Below are positions 1 to 10,528 of a stretch of DNA of 64,000 bases, piece by piece. A program made the position numbers and the translations under genes. Source of the DNA: Entoloma clypeatum (Eukaryota; Basidiomycota; Agaricomycetes; Agaricales; Entolomataceae). The notes beneath the pieces were generated by a model, which was given only the letters and a program-made list of their open reading frames with translations, searched no databases and was not told where the DNA came from. The stretch is taken from contig OY751486.1 of the NCBI GenBank assembly GCA_963565915.1, positions 2,728,001 to 2,792,000 of the forward strand, in the 5' to 3' direction. Position 1 is the first letter of the stretch. The number at the start of each line of letters is the position of its first letter.

Positions 1-125
1 CTATCGCGCCCAACAGCCTCCACTCACATCCAAAGCCGCCAAATCACGCCCAAAGCTGCCAAATCGCACCCAACAGCGCCGACTCATGCCCAATGTGTCG
101 AACAGCCTCCGTTCATGCCCAATGG
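1..125. repeat. Degenerate short tandem repeat
   Basis: A cytosine-rich stretch built from variants of one phrase: forms of CCCAACAGC followed by CTCC or GCC and then a TCA(C/T)GCCCAA-like segment recur several times. The period is irregular, roughly 20-35 bp, so it is a decayed minisatellite rather than a clean array. It begins at the window edge, so its full extent is unknown. No coding potential is evident. Confidence 0.5.
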
Positions 126-154
126 CTACCACTCTGTATATATATTTAGCCACA

Positions 155-345
155 ATGTATAATTAATCGACCCACCAAACCAGTTCTGACCGGTTCGGTC
201 CACCGTCCATGGGTCTGATGGACCGGTCCTGAGTGGTCTGGTCCGGTTTTTTGCCCTTTTGTCATATATGAAGACCAGTCTCGGTCTTGGTCTATGCCCC
301 TCGGAGTGTCGTGGTCCTGGACCTTCATAGTCCAGTTCCATCTGA
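155..345. repeat. Possible decayed relative of the hAT-type MITE at 6,429
   Basis: This segment has the same unusual diction as the MITE at 6,429-6,693: repeated ggtc, cagt and ccggttttttg words. In particular the 23 bases near 230-252 resemble the reverse complement of bases 6,660-6,680, including TGGTCCGGTTTTTTG. I cannot see matching terminal repeats or a target duplication, so the relationship is by internal similarity only and the ends are approximate. Confidence 0.25.
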
Positions 346-365
346 TCCGCCCAGGACCCTCCCAT

Positions 366-764
366 TCACGGAGGAGAGGGCACTGGCAAGCCCCATGACT
401 GCGTGGGTGGATTTTGAAATCCACCCTGATATGTCGCCGGCCCCTGATGGGCCTGCACATTCTGGGGATACTCTATGTGTCCCCTAGGGTATTGCGCGAA
501 CTGCGCATACTGTGTCTGGGGCAGCGGCTGCCCCATCATTGGTCGCGATATCCAGGAGGGGTTTTGAGGCACTCTCTGTGCGCCTCTTCCCCCCCTTCCA
601 GAACCGCCCCTGTGGTTCTGAGATCCCTGCAGACGGTTTGAGCTGCGCCCCTGGGAACCGCTGCCTGTAGCTTCATCCTCGCTGTGCAGCATGTCGAAGC
701 AGTGTGAATTGTGGAAGTAAGAAGGGAAAAATTTCCCAAGGTCACTGCAACACACGTGACCCAT
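366..764 (-). pseudogene. Gln/Pro/Gly-rich ORF fragment, possibly retroelement gag tail
   Basis: An open stretch of about 130 codons with no recognisable domain. The middle is rich in Gly, Arg and Ser (GGSGRGGRG) and the C-terminal half in Gln, Pro and Tyr (QTQYAQFAQYP). RG-rich and QP-rich tails occur in gag-like proteins of retrotransposons, and the place, beside truncated gypsy DNA, fits. It may equally be a chance open frame. I do not recognise a family, and no introns or promoter are visible. Confidence 0.2.
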
Positions 765-1525
765 TCAACACTCCCATGGTCCACTGATTATCACTAGAGG
801 ATGCCAATCATCCTCTTCACTGTCGCTTGGACAGTTGAGCAGGGCAGCGGACACCCTGCAGTTCCAGATACCGGTCAAGGGCTGCCAAGTCCTTGCATGA
901 TGACTGCGGCTCCCATGTTGTGTTGCCTAAACTCCATTGAACCTCAAACTCGAGGTTCCCACCATTCCACTGATGGCCCAACAGTTCCTCTATGAACCAC
1001 TCGAGCCTTGTCCGACCGTACTTCTTTCAACATGGAGGGCATATGTCCTCCGTTCAACTCAAACGGAGCATACCCCGTCATTGTAAGGGCGACCTTATGA
1101 TCCAAGACTCGAACTCAGATACTTGCAAGGGAGATCCGAAGTTTAGATTGAGCAGTCTGATAAGTAATACAACACACACCTTGCAAGGGAGATCTGAAGA
1201 GAAAGTTCTAAGGATTCCCCTGCAAGCTAGCGAGATAAATAGTAAAATGAGATATGAAATAAGAGATAAAATGAGACGCATGAATGATGAGCAATGATCG
1301 GGAGTAGGGATGGGGGATGAATGGAAACAAGATGAATGATAGTACCTGCGATCCGACGTGCGGAGTAGCGGATGAGCGTGGAGTCGTCGGATGTGGAGAG
1401 GCAGATAAGATGTCGGAGGCAGCAGATACGATCGGAGGACGTCGGAGATGGTGGAATAGAAAGGAAAGGAAGAAAGGAAAGGAAAAGTGAAAAGTGAAAG
1501 TGGTTGCCCTTTCAGTCGTTCCTGA
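765..1525. other. Gene-free TE-derived interval
   Basis: No coding sequence can be supported. Bases 1,360-1,500 are rich in agata/ggaaag words, and the end near 1,525 is where the integrase reading frame of Gypsy A stops matching its family. The sequence ggaaaagtgaaaagtgaaagt at the right edge also occurs in similar form (gtgaaaagtgaaagt) at about 17,586-17,600 in another LTR-like block, which suggests that an LTR of the same family abuts the broken integrase here. Confidence 0.35.
1122..1199. repeat. Direct repeat pair, 20-bp unit
   Basis: Two near-identical copies of a 20-bp word, cttgcaagggagatccgaag at 1,122-1,141 and the same with one change (c to t) at 1,180-1,199, are spaced 58 bp apart. 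They lie in the gene-free interval beside the broken Gypsy A integrase and are probably part of an LTR or its leader. Function unknown. Confidence 0.6.
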
Positions 1526-2332
1526 TATGTTCGCATTTATTGCGAACTCCATAAGGTCCACCCTGTCCACCCAGTCCTTCTGGTCATGACAGACAACCAT
1601 ACGGAAAATCTGGCCAACACTTCTGTTGGCCCGTTCCGTCTGTCTGTTGGTTTGTGGGTGGAAGGATGTCGACATTAGGAGCTTAGCTCCCAACATCCTG
1701 TGTAGCTCATGCCACCATTTTGACATGAATTTCGAATCTTGATCGCTCACGATCGAGCTAGGGAGTCTGCAGGTGCATGATTTCCCTACAATACACCCAC
1801 AAAAGCTCTGATGCTTATTGGTGCATACTGGGATGAGATGCACCATGCTCGCCATTCAGCAGATAACCACCCATAGGTAGTTATACCCCTTGGACTCCGG
1901 GAATGGGCCCACAAAGTCCATTCCTATGGAGTCCCAAGGCTTCATTGGGATGGGGAGTGGGTGGACTTTTCCCATAGGGGGTCGGTTCGACCCCTTCGCT
2001 TGCTGGCAGGACTCACAAGTCCTGCAGAACATCCTGGTGTCCTTCATGATGCCAGGCCACCAGTACCAACGGCAAACATAATCTGCCATCTTCTGCTCCC
2101 CAAAGTGCCCCAGGGTCTCGTGGGCTTGGGCCAAGATTTCCTGGAGCAATTCACAATCCCAGGGTACACACAGGACCTCCTCCCCAATGAGGTTCTTGGT
2201 CCACAGGAGCCCACCTGCCACTCGGAAGGCTTTGTAGTCCTCTGGGTGTTCTTTTATCCAGTCGGACAATTTGTCCGATGAGTATCCCATCCGTACATGC
2301 TCCCTGAACGCGCCACATAAATGGGGTGCCAT
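1526..2332 (-). pseudogene. Gypsy A integrase, truncated
   Basis: Two adjacent frames give the zinc-binding H2C2 module (HETLGHFGEQKMADYVC followed by a CRTCESC pair) and the integrase core. The core shows GMDFVGPF with the first catalytic Asp, SIVSDQDSKF with the second, and PQTNRQTERAN with the Glu. A stop at about 1,856 splits the core. The frame is lost near 1,525 at NISGTT, where the family normally continues with a GYAPF-like motif, so the C-terminal domain is missing. A pseudogene by truncation and stop. Confidence 0.85.
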
Positions 2333-3345
2333 TTTGTGTCATCACTAATAACGGTCCTGTATAAGCCGTTATATCGGGCAGATATGCACCGATGTAATTA
2401 ATTAATCCGACAAGTCTTTGAATGTCGTTATAGTTTCTAGGGACTCTCCAATCCCTAATGCGAGCTAGTTTATCAGCATCTACATGTATTCCTTCTCGGT
2501 CAATTATATGACCAAGACAATCCATGCGCTCCGCGTACAAGTCACATTTCTTCCATTTGAGGTACAACTTTTTGTCCCTCAGTTGTTCAAACATGACCCG
2601 GAGGTGCTCCTCGTGCTCCTCTATACTGTCGGAGTAGACAAATATGTCGTCTAAGTATATGTGCATGAAACGCCCTATGGTGTCTCTGAATATACACATC
2701 ATCAGCTGTTGGAACATTGCGGGGGCATTACAGTCCCCTATCCACATTATGTGGCTCATATATGTTCCTGTTATTGTCGCAAAAGCATTCTTTGTGACGT
2801 TCTCAATTCAAACATGTACTTGTTAGAACATGTCCGTTAGGTCAATTTTTGACCTAATCTTTGCTTGGGCAACATCTTTCCAAATAATGTCTTGTTCTGG
2901 CAGAGGTGTTATGTCCTTGATCATATTGTCGTTTCTTTGACGGGCATCTACCGCCGTCCTTAACCTGCCATCACACTTGGATAGGCATAAAAGTGGGGCT
3001 GCTTGCGTCACCGACTTAGGCTCCCACCAACCGGCATCAACATACCGGTTGATTTTCTCATACAATTCCTCTCTAAGCGAGTGAGGACATCGTGACGTAT
3101 GATACATATACCGCTTGTGGTCATCATAGAGGTGGATCTCATGATTCACCTCACGCCAGGGTGGTAATTCACCCTGAGTCCCATTTACTATGTCCTGGAA
3201 CTCGTTGCACCATTGCTTGCGCAATCTGGGATAGTTGTGATGCGAGAGGCATTTCATTCCATTCTTGTGGCATCCGTGGGTCATGGACCCACTTATACCG
3301 ACGCTTGGGTATTGGTGCATCCCATAGTGCCTTTACATGAGCAAC
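2333..3345 (-). pseudogene. Gypsy A reverse transcriptase, RNase H missing
   Basis: The N-terminal half (about 2,823-3,345) carries the DARQRNDN and SKIDLTD motifs. The second half (to about 2,340) has DCNAPAMFQQLM, the catalytic YLDDIFVYS box and the LGHIID thumb motif. A stop at about 2,820 separates them. At about 2,330 the frame jumps from the TPFMWR motif straight to sequence that normally precedes the integrase zinc finger, so the whole RNase H domain (several hundred bp in relatives) is deleted. The catalytic Asp pair is present, but the enzyme cannot be made as one chain. Confidence 0.85.
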
Positions 3346-4350
3346 ATGCTCTCACTCCTGTTGAACCCTTTGCCCACCATTATTGGCGGTGATACGACTG
3401 CTGCGCAGCTGTGCGTGGAAATTCACTTTTCCCACAGTTTTGTCAATATAAGAATATAATGCTGGCCCCTTCACAAACATATTCTATTGGAACTGATGGT
3501 ACTACTGGCTACCTAAGAGTGTCTAAATACCACTGGACCACCTTTGGTCATGATCTTGGGAACAGTCACTTTGAGGGCTTAACCAAAACTTGACACAACA
3601 CTTTATTTCTCAATGGATAAGACCATTGAGGGGACCAGTCATTAATAAGAATATTCTATGACATATCACCCTATCCAACCACTACTATTGACTATGGACA
3701 ATCTGAGGGCTCGGGGGACTCATAATAATGAGCAGGATGCCCAGCATCACAGTGTATGACACGCGATCACAGATGCCGTGATGCCAATCCATGTGGCTTA
3801 CCAGAAATAGACCAAACCCTGGAAACGGGTTCCCGGTCCATGACGCTTCGGACCCTTGATCAATGACAACCAGGAACTTGATCCATCGATCGAAAACATC
3901 AATATTGATGTGGACTTCTAGAATGCTCGCGAAACAACGCATTCTTGTCGCTCCACTCTGCCAGGGCCGGTTGCCCTCTCGACACCTTGAAAATATGCTT
4001 AAAAGACCCATGTGAATATTTGGACCATGCCCAAATAACAGATACCCTGGAAACCGATTTGTTATGGACATATCTTGTGATAAACCTTATATATATATTT
4101 CATCTCTTGTCTTGTATAAAAACTGTAGTTCCCTGCCATGTACTGGAGATTAGAAAGGCCTCCCAGCCAGATCCAATCCCTCTCTCTCTCTCAGTGATTG
4201 ATTGAGTGGTTTGATTTTCTAAGTCTCATCCAAAGGGAGTCTCAGTGAACCCTGAGGAAACTCAATCTCATATTAATATTTTATTTGATCAAAACCCTTG
4301 ATTGTTGACGCGCGACCTTGCGATGACTTTCTACAAAAGACAAACGAGTC
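3346..4350. other. Non-coding insert between protease and RT, LTR-like
   Basis: About 1 kb with no supportable coding sequence interrupts Gypsy A. It is AT-rich, and at 4,087-4,135 it has TTATATATATATTTC followed by a CT-rich stretch (ctctctctctct at about 4,180), which resembles the promoter and R region of an LTR read on the plus strand. I could not find matching TG...CA ends or a target duplication, so this may be a decayed solo LTR or unrelated filler. Confidence 0.35.
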
Positions 4351-4353
4351 TAA

Positions 4354-5390
4354 CTACTTACGGAATAAGTGGTTAAGTTCCCGCCAACTTGAACTATTTT
4401 GTTGAGGAGTTGTGAGGGGTTTTGTGGTGTTTTTGCACCGCGGGCTGCTCATCAAGTCCCATCTTCTCAGTGGTCGGTTCGACATATTGACAGAGACGCT
4501 CTCCATCGCTTGATTCTGGATAAACTTTCGACGGGGCAAACATAGTATCTGTCATTTCTTTCGGTATTACTATCTGGGGGATAGGCACTTCCCCCCCCCT
4601 CAAGAGTACACTCATACTCTTCTTTTCTCAAGAGGATCACTTTCGCTTCCTCTGGCAACACGTCCACCTGTGGACTTGCATCGACGTTGGGCACTTCCTC
4701 TAACATTGGCCGACGCCTATCCAGTGCTAGTCAATCCTGGCGCTTATCAATGGACCGATAGCGTCGCGCTCAGTCATCCATGTCCGGAATAGTGACTCTA
4801 ACTGCGGGTGTAGCAACGCCCGCAACAATCACTCGATCCTTCTCAAAGTCGAGCTGCACCCGGTACTTCCTCATAAATGGAGTACCTATGATCATATCAT
4901 AGTGGTCAAAGTTGGCCACGTCCACATACATCTCAGCAGACATGCCAGGCATCTCCACCTTGACATCCGCACCATGGCTTATCTGGGCGCGACTTCCAAT
5001 CGTCCCCAGTTGCAACACATGGGGATTTACCAGGGGAAAGACCAACAAGTCTGCTACATGGGCAAAAGCGGGTGTTTCACCCGTCGCCGTACTGCCCGAG
5101 TCCCACAGCGTCCAGGCCTCATGTCCATTCACCTTGATGTAGGTGACCAGACAGTCCTTGTCAGCCTGCGGAACCACAGGTCGTTCACGGGCACATTTTG
5201 TTGCCCGCACATTGACTTTGCGGAACTTTTGAGTCCGCAACTCCTCAGACGGCACCTTTGGTACCTCCGTCATCGCATGGAGGTGCTCTCCATCGGACGA
5301 ATATCTGCCGTCCTCCACCTCAAACTGTACAATGTCCTCGGCTTCATAATCCGAGCCCACTGGATCGGGTTTGTCATCCTCCCCGTTTGA
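4354..5390 (-). pseudogene. Gypsy A protease and protease-RT linker
   Basis: The frame at 4,770-5,360 holds a retropepsin: the catalytic LWDSGSTAT motif about 80 residues in, followed about 70 residues later by the hydrophobic IIGTPFMRKY motif that forms the second half of the fold. Downstream (4,354-4,706) overlapping short frames are acidic linker sequence broken by frameshifts. The protease frame itself is open, but it is not joined cleanly to gag upstream or RT downstream. Confidence 0.75.
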
Positions 5391-7075
5391 TGCCGAATTG
5401 TCAGCATCTTCTCTATCCCCTCATCACCAGACCCAATTGGCAACTCCGTATGAGCTGCTTGTAGCTGATCCGTCCTCTGGCGAGATGGGCGTGGACATTG
5501 CTGAGCATAATGACCTGGCTGATTGCAGTTAAAGCACAAGGACGTTCCGTCAGGTGCTTTACCCTTAACAATCCCCACCTTGTCATTGGTGTTGCAGGCT
5601 TTATCGTAAGCCCACAGGCGATCCTTGTGATCATCCTGTTTCGGTCGCTCCATCTGAGTTTGCTTCTGGAGCGCCTGTGGCACTATCAGCGGTTTTTGTG
5701 CTACTGAGTAGCGCCTCTCCTGAGGGACTGCAATAGCCCTCCGCATAGTCACATTGCGTACCATCCCAGCCATCGCTCTCCTTGCCGGCGGCTTCTTTTC
5801 CACATACTGCTCCTAAAGCTGGGCAGTTCTGTCTGTGATTTCCAAGACCTTTGCCCCAGCAACGAACTCAGCAACATTGCTCATAACTGGGGACAAACCT
5901 TGGCGGAAAAGTCGTTTCCGCCATTCTGAGGGCAGGGCAGCTAAGAAAGCCTTAACCATTGTATGGTTATCTGGCTGCTCCGCCATGTTCTGGGTGTGAG
6001 CCTTGAGCTCGTCATAGACACCTTGTATGCCCTTTGAAGCAGAGTACTCCACCTGCTCCAACTCGGTGCAGGCATCTTCCATCGCAGAAGGGTGTATGAA
6101 TCAGTCATATAGACCAATGACGATCTCCTCAAATGTCCACGATTCATTGCTGTCCATTGACAGCACGACATGTTCCGTATACCAATTCAGGGCCTGCCCT
6201 GTTAAGAAATCTGCCATGACCAGCACGTGTTCGCGGTCCCTGTCAGGTCTGCCATACTGTATAGATTCCAGGTGAATCACCAGGAGGGCTAGCCAGTCCT
6301 CCAGTTCCTTAAACCTTTGGGAACCCTTAAATTTCGTAATAGACGATCCGTCGGATCGTCTGGGCTTGGCACCATCTGGTAGGGCCAGCCTTACAGACAA
6401 ATGTCTGTAAATGAGGTTGACCAGCCTCTAGTGTTTCAAGGTCCAGTCTCAAAGACCACAAAGAAGACTGAGACCAGACTGAACCAGGGGGTGGTCCTGG
6501 TTCATCTTTTTTGAAAAACAAAGACCACCCCTGGTTCTACCCAGTTCATCGGTTTGGACCAGTTTTTTGGCCAAAAAACCGGTTTAAACTGGTTCTGGTC
6601 TTAGCTTTTCAGAGAGACCACTCACCTGGTCTTGGTCTCTGGTCTCAAAAATTTTAGACAAAAAACCGGACCAGACTGGACCTTGAAACACTACCAGCCT
6701 CTGCACCTTGCGCTCCCTATGGTAACACAGGGACTCTGCTAATCCTTCGGAGCCCAAGAGGTTGAACACTGGGTTGGGCATCATACTTGCCCGCTCCTCT
6801 TTGAAATTTATATAGCCATCACTGTTTGACGGCTGATCCATTCTCCGAGATGGTCGACGACCACCGTCGCCATTTCCCAGTTGTCCATACCATGGTGGGG
6901 GAGGATCTCATCCCCCATTTCCATCCCTATTGGGCAGAGGGAAACGATTGGCATTTGGGGATCTATATGATCTCCTATCATCGTCGTCATCATCATCATC
7001 ATCGTTGTCCCCTCCTCCGTCATCCGGGTTAGGTGCTTGGGCCATGTATAGTTTCTGCCCTGGGAACATACCCCA
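5391..7075 (-). pseudogene. Gypsy A gag with CCHC zinc knuckle
   Basis: The capsid-like part (5,813-6,400) contains ELEDWLALLVIHLES and a GQALNWY motif typical of Ty3-type gag. The nucleocapsid zinc knuckle CFNCNQPGHYAQQC lies at about 5,494-5,536. A MITE at 6,429-6,693 splits the capsid frame; removing it with one copy of its 8-bp target duplication brings the two sides into the same frame. An Asp-rich repeat (GGGDNDDDDDDDD) is encoded near 6,975-7,015. Several other stops or frame changes remain. Confidence 0.8.
6429..6693. mobile_element. hAT-type MITE, 265 bp, 8-bp TSD
   Basis: Perfect terminal inverted repeats of at least 20 bp: the left end begins TAGTGTTTCAAGGTCCAGTC and the right end is its reverse complement. 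Both sides carry the same 8-bp direct repeat CCAGCCTC (6,421-6,428 and 6,694-6,701). An 8-bp duplication and termini starting TAGTG match the hAT superfamily. There is no ORF, so it is non-autonomous. The interior is imperfectly palindromic (ACCAGTTTTTTGG / CCAAAAAACCGG), so a transcript could fold into a long hairpin. Confidence 0.9.
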
Positions 7076-8279
7076 GTTCGGGCAGCTCTTGCATTCCTTT
7101 CAGAAATGACTGTCCCGTTGGCCCCTGTTGCAACCCTGCGGGTACTGACCGCAAATCAACTGTGGTGCTCACGCGGTCCATTTTGTGTGGGTCAATTCGC
7201 CCCACTTCAGTGATCCTCTGGGTTGCTCTCATCCGCTTCTCAAAACTCATCTGAGTTTCCCCCACTTGTCTGGGCACGGAGATCTGTCCCATGGCGACCT
7301 CAATGTTGAGGTCACGTGCTGTGGTATTGCCCAACTGGATGGGGGCATCGTTCTGCTTGAGCAATGATCGCTGCACCACTGTTGGGTCTTGGGGAAAGTT
7401 TCTTTCCCCTTTGAGGTCTAAACCTTCTAAGTCCTCATAATATTTGTTGCGCATGATTGTTGGCACGATGGGTTCAGGGGTTAGGACGCTTTGCGGCTGC
7501 ATCTTTATAAACCTCTGCAATGTTTTCAAAAACATTGCTGGATGGTTTTGGGGCGAGACTACTCCTGGCCCCATCTCGACAAGTAATTTGTTGACTTCAT
7601 TTTGAACGGCTCTTACCACCTGTTCTTGCTGGGTTCTACTTTGAATCCCAGCCTCATTAAATATAACCTCGATTCCGATTTTGAGTCTATGATCGCCCGA
7701 AATTGGAATGAATGGAGGCTCCACACTAGGAACCTCCGCAGTGACTTGTCGCTGCCTATAGCCTACTATGGGCGAGAACTGCTCCCTTTCTTCGGGAGGT
7801 GGTGGAGGGAGCGCTCCTGAGTTGTAGTGCCCTGGCATTGCCGTTTGAGGGATTGAAAATCCCTCCTTATCTCTTGGGCTGCCTTGAGCCAAGAAGCTGG
7901 TCTTTGTAGCTGAGACAACTTTGGGTTGCGGCGCATGTATAGGCGTAACATACGCCTCTCTGGTGCCCACAACTCTTAGGGTATCGGGTGAGCCAAGAAA
8001 GCCCTTTGAGCTATACTGGCTATTGGAGCTCATGAGCAAGTTCCTGGACATGCTACATATCGCTCGTCCTAAAACTGACTCAGAAGCTTCTGAAACGCTT
8101 CCACACATAGGCCGCTGACCTACATATCGGGGTACCACTTCAGCGCGGCCTCTCACATGTGATGTGGCAGTCTCTAATTTGACTGCCATAGCTACTACTG
8201 GATTTCCAGCTGAGGGAACTACTGTTCCCTCGGTAGGTCTGACCGTATTATGGCCTGGGGAAGACTTGTGTTTTCCCAT
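7029..8279 (-). CDS. Gypsy A 5' ORF (gag N-terminal part), 416 codons
   Basis: The longest open frame in the left nest. It starts at an ATG about 120 bp inside the candidate 5' LTR and is basic and Ser/Pro-rich in its first 150 residues, with a polyproline run (PPPPPEERE) near residue 155. I see no enzymatic motif. Its place, first ORF after the LTR and just upstream of the zinc-knuckle gag, suggests an N-terminal gag segment or separate leader ORF. The next gag frame begins in a different phase near 7,075, so a frameshift or separate initiation is implied. Unlike the rest of A it has stayed open. Confidence 0.55.
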   Translation of the reverse strand: MGKHKSSPGHNTVRPTEGTVVPSAGNPVVAMAVKLETATSHVRGRAEVVPRYVGQRPMCGSVSEASESVLGRAICSMSRNLLMSSNSQYSSKGFLGSPDTLRVVGTREAYVTPIHAPQPKVVSATKTSFLAQGSPRDKEGFSIPQTAMPGHYNSGALPPPPPEEREQFSPIVGYRQRQVTAEVPSVEPPFIPISGDHRLKIGIEVIFNEAGIQSRTQQEQVVRAVQNEVNKLLVEMGPGVVSPQNHPAMFLKTLQRFIKMQPQSVLTPEPIVPTIMRNKYYEDLEGLDLKGERNFPQDPTVVQRSLLKQNDAPIQLGNTTARDLNIEVAMGQISVPRQVGETQMSFEKRMRATQRITEVGRIDPHKMDRVSTTVDLRSVPAGLQQGPTGQSFLKGMQELPELGYVPRAETIHGPST

Positions 8280-8402
8280 GAATGTTGAGATAAGGTGTTA
8301 CCTTTAGTGTTGCCGAAAAGCGTGGCGACACATCGACGATTTTTGCTGTTTTCAGTTGTAAGAGTCTAAGAGAGTATAGAATCAGTAGGATAGTTTAAAA
8401 AA

Positions 8403-8586
8403 TGTAATGTGTCGTTACAGGGAGCTCCGAATACCTCACATAGCATGGAGTAAACTAGACCAGTGAATGGATTGCTAGGGTACTCGTGCAGGTGTGAAGA
8501 TAAGGGCTGGGGCTTATGTAAGGTAAACAACTACCTAAATAGGGTTTGCCGTGAAGCCCTAGCCAAACAACACCAGATCCGTTACA
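8403..8586 (-). repeat. Candidate 5' LTR of Gypsy A
   Basis: On the minus strand this 184-bp block starts TGTAACGGATC and ends ACACATTACA, giving TGTAA/TTACA ends as in LTRs. It lies immediately 5' of the gag ORF, and the integrase frame of Gypsy B stops exactly at its start. No second copy is present in the window, and I do not recognise a primer-binding site after it, so the right boundary is tentative. Confidence 0.4.
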
Positions 8587-9327
8587 GACTTTGTCGCATG
8601 GTTTTGATAAAGTGTGATTGCTTGGTGGATCTGCAAGCCACAACTAATACCGTGTTGTACCCCTGAGCTTCTGGGAGTCCTACAATAAAATCTGCCATAA
8701 CATGTTTCCATGGTCCTGCATGTTCCGTGTTTGCTTTTAATTTACCGGCTAGTGGTTGAGACATGTTCTTTGATCATTGACATCTATTGCAGCCCTCAAC
8801 ATATGCTTTGACCATGTTTGTAATACCAGGCCACCAATAGTTATGTGTTACCAGTTTCAGGGTCTTCCACTGCTCTGGGTGTCCTGCAACTGGGTTGTCA
8901 TGGTGTAATTTAATTGTTTTCTCCCTGAGTTCCTGACTCTTTGGAACGTACACCTTCCCTCTGTGTAACCAGAGTCCCTGCTCCTCATGCCATTCATCTG
9001 CATGTAATGTTTTGGTATTGGTTTTCTTTAGTTCTTCAACACCTGCTCATCACATTCCTTGGCATCCCTGATGCGCTTTAGTAATTTACTTTCTTCCCCA
9101 TCAATAAGTATGTGTCCTCGATCCATTGCCCGTAAATGGAAGTATTCTGGTTTCAATAATGTTATGTCCTCATTGTCATTTTCCACCCCCTTTCTATGAT
9201 CGACTCTTCTTGAAAGAGCATCCACCTTTTCCATTGAGGTGCCAGCCTTGTGTATTAACATAAAGTTGAAACATGTTAGATACAATGCCCAGTGTGCTTG
9301 TCTGCAATTAAGCTTTCGTCCCTGCAT
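8587..9327 (-). pseudogene. Gypsy B RNase H tail and integrase fragment
   Basis: At 9,028-9,327 the RNase H end is clear (KLNCRQAHWALYL and VDALSRRVDH). The zinc-binding region (about 8,765-9,027) is read only in pieces, including a YWWPG motif. The integrase core begins with WKHVMADFIVGLPEAQGY, which contains the first catalytic Asp, and stops after HFIKTMRQSL, where the TGTAAC end of Gypsy A begins. The second Asp and the Glu are therefore absent from this copy in the window. Confidence 0.75.
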
Positions 9328-9401
9328 GAAGTACTTGAGGTTTTATGATCAGTCCAAATCTCAACCTCTCCTTCAAGGTGGTGTCTCTATGCTTCCAGTG
9401 C

Positions 9402-10519
9402 TTAAATTATGCCCAGTTTATCATGTACATTGTAATTTCTTTCAACATTATTCAATCCTTTAGATAGAAAGGCACATGGTCTCCATTTCTCGTCCTCACA
9501 TTCCATAGCTAGAATTGCTCCCATAGCAAAATCTGATGCATCTGATTCCACTCTCAACTTCCAATCTGGATTGGGGGACACAAATATTGGTGGTGGTAAA
9601 TGCCGCCTTCCACTCATCTCCTTCTTTGATGCGCACATTGTTGTATCCCCATCTGAGATCCATTTTGGTGAACCTTTTTTTTTTCTTTTAATTTATCAAT
9701 CAATTCCAGGATCAATGGAAGTGGATAATTATTTCGGACAGTCCAGCTATTGATATGTTGGTAATCCTGTACCTTTTGTTTCTTTCCATCTTTTTTAGGT
9801 ATAAAGCACACTGGCAAAGTTTGCGGTGACTTGGTAGGTTGGATATATCCTTTGCACAACTGATCATTCACAAATTCAGATACTTCTCTCCTTTCATCTG
9901 GCAATAAGGGATAGACTTTGACCTTTTTTGGTATGAAATCTGGCTTTAGGTCTATGGTATGATCCCATGGCTTTCTGACCGGTAACCTTTCCAATGCTTT
10001 CTTTTCAAAGACTGATAAATAGCTATGGTATTTCCGAGGGACTGCCTGTTCTGCCAGTACTTCATCTGAGGTTTCTCCCTTAGTTGCTCTAAGCATATGG
10101 ATTGCTTCCTCTTCTACTTCTTCCTCGTTTTCTTCTACTACTTCTTCAATTCTTCCACCCCATCTAATCCTTGCAGTTTTATTTAAATAATGTGTTCTGT
10201 GCATGCCGCATTCCTCAGGACATCTTGATAGTTTAATTTCCACTTTTTCCCAATTGATTTCTGGATTATGGTGTTTCAGCCAAGTGTGTCCAACAATAAT
10301 CTTAGCCTTTCCTAGGTTGCATGCTTCAAACACTGCTATTTCCATGTGTCCTTTATATCGCATAGCCATGACTGCTTCATGCGTGATCAAACCTCCTTGG
10401 TTAAGCATGTCATCAACATTATAGACCCACATGGGGAAAGGTAGTTCCCTTAATTTAATGTTGTTCCTTTTGACGAAGTCCAGATCTATGAATATTCCTG
10501 TCATCCCTGGGTCTAACAA
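9402..10519 (-). pseudogene. Gypsy B protease-RT with deleted RT core
   Basis: The 5' part reads as a protease whose active-site loop has decayed (MLDPGMTGIFID where DSGAT is expected) but which keeps IIVGHTWLKHHNPEI. RT starts with the PWDHTIDLKPDF and VCFIPKKDGK motifs. At about 9,620-9,640 the frame passes from [15 protein letters not shown] directly to [20 protein letters not shown], which belongs to the RT-RNase H connection. The palm with the catalytic Asp pair is thus gone, and the junction also shifts frame. Confidence 0.75.
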
Positions 10520-10528
10520 GCTTCAATA

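Larger units (their letters stand above)
1526..8586 (-). mobile_element. Gypsy A: degenerate Ty3/gypsy retrotransposon
   Basis: Read on the minus strand the order is gag N-terminal ORF, gag with zinc knuckle, aspartic protease, reverse transcriptase, integrase, as in Ty3/gypsy elements. The copy is dead. It has frame changes between gag, protease and RT, a hAT-type MITE in gag, a non-coding block at about 3,350-4,350 between protease and RT, no RNase H domain, and loss of everything after the middle of the integrase. Its 5' end at 8,586 starts TGTAAC and falls exactly where the integrase of Gypsy B is interrupted, so A appears to have inserted into B. No 3' LTR copy is found in the window. 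Confidence 0.85.

Noticed and set aside
1..125. CRISPR-like repeat array
   Set aside because: The repeats are degenerate, there are no unique spacers of constant length, and the genome is fungal.
1095..1130. tRNA-like T-arm text (GAGTTCGAGTC on the minus strand)
   Set aside because: No matching acceptor, D or anticodon arms can be folded around it. It lies inside the direct repeats of TE-derived DNA.
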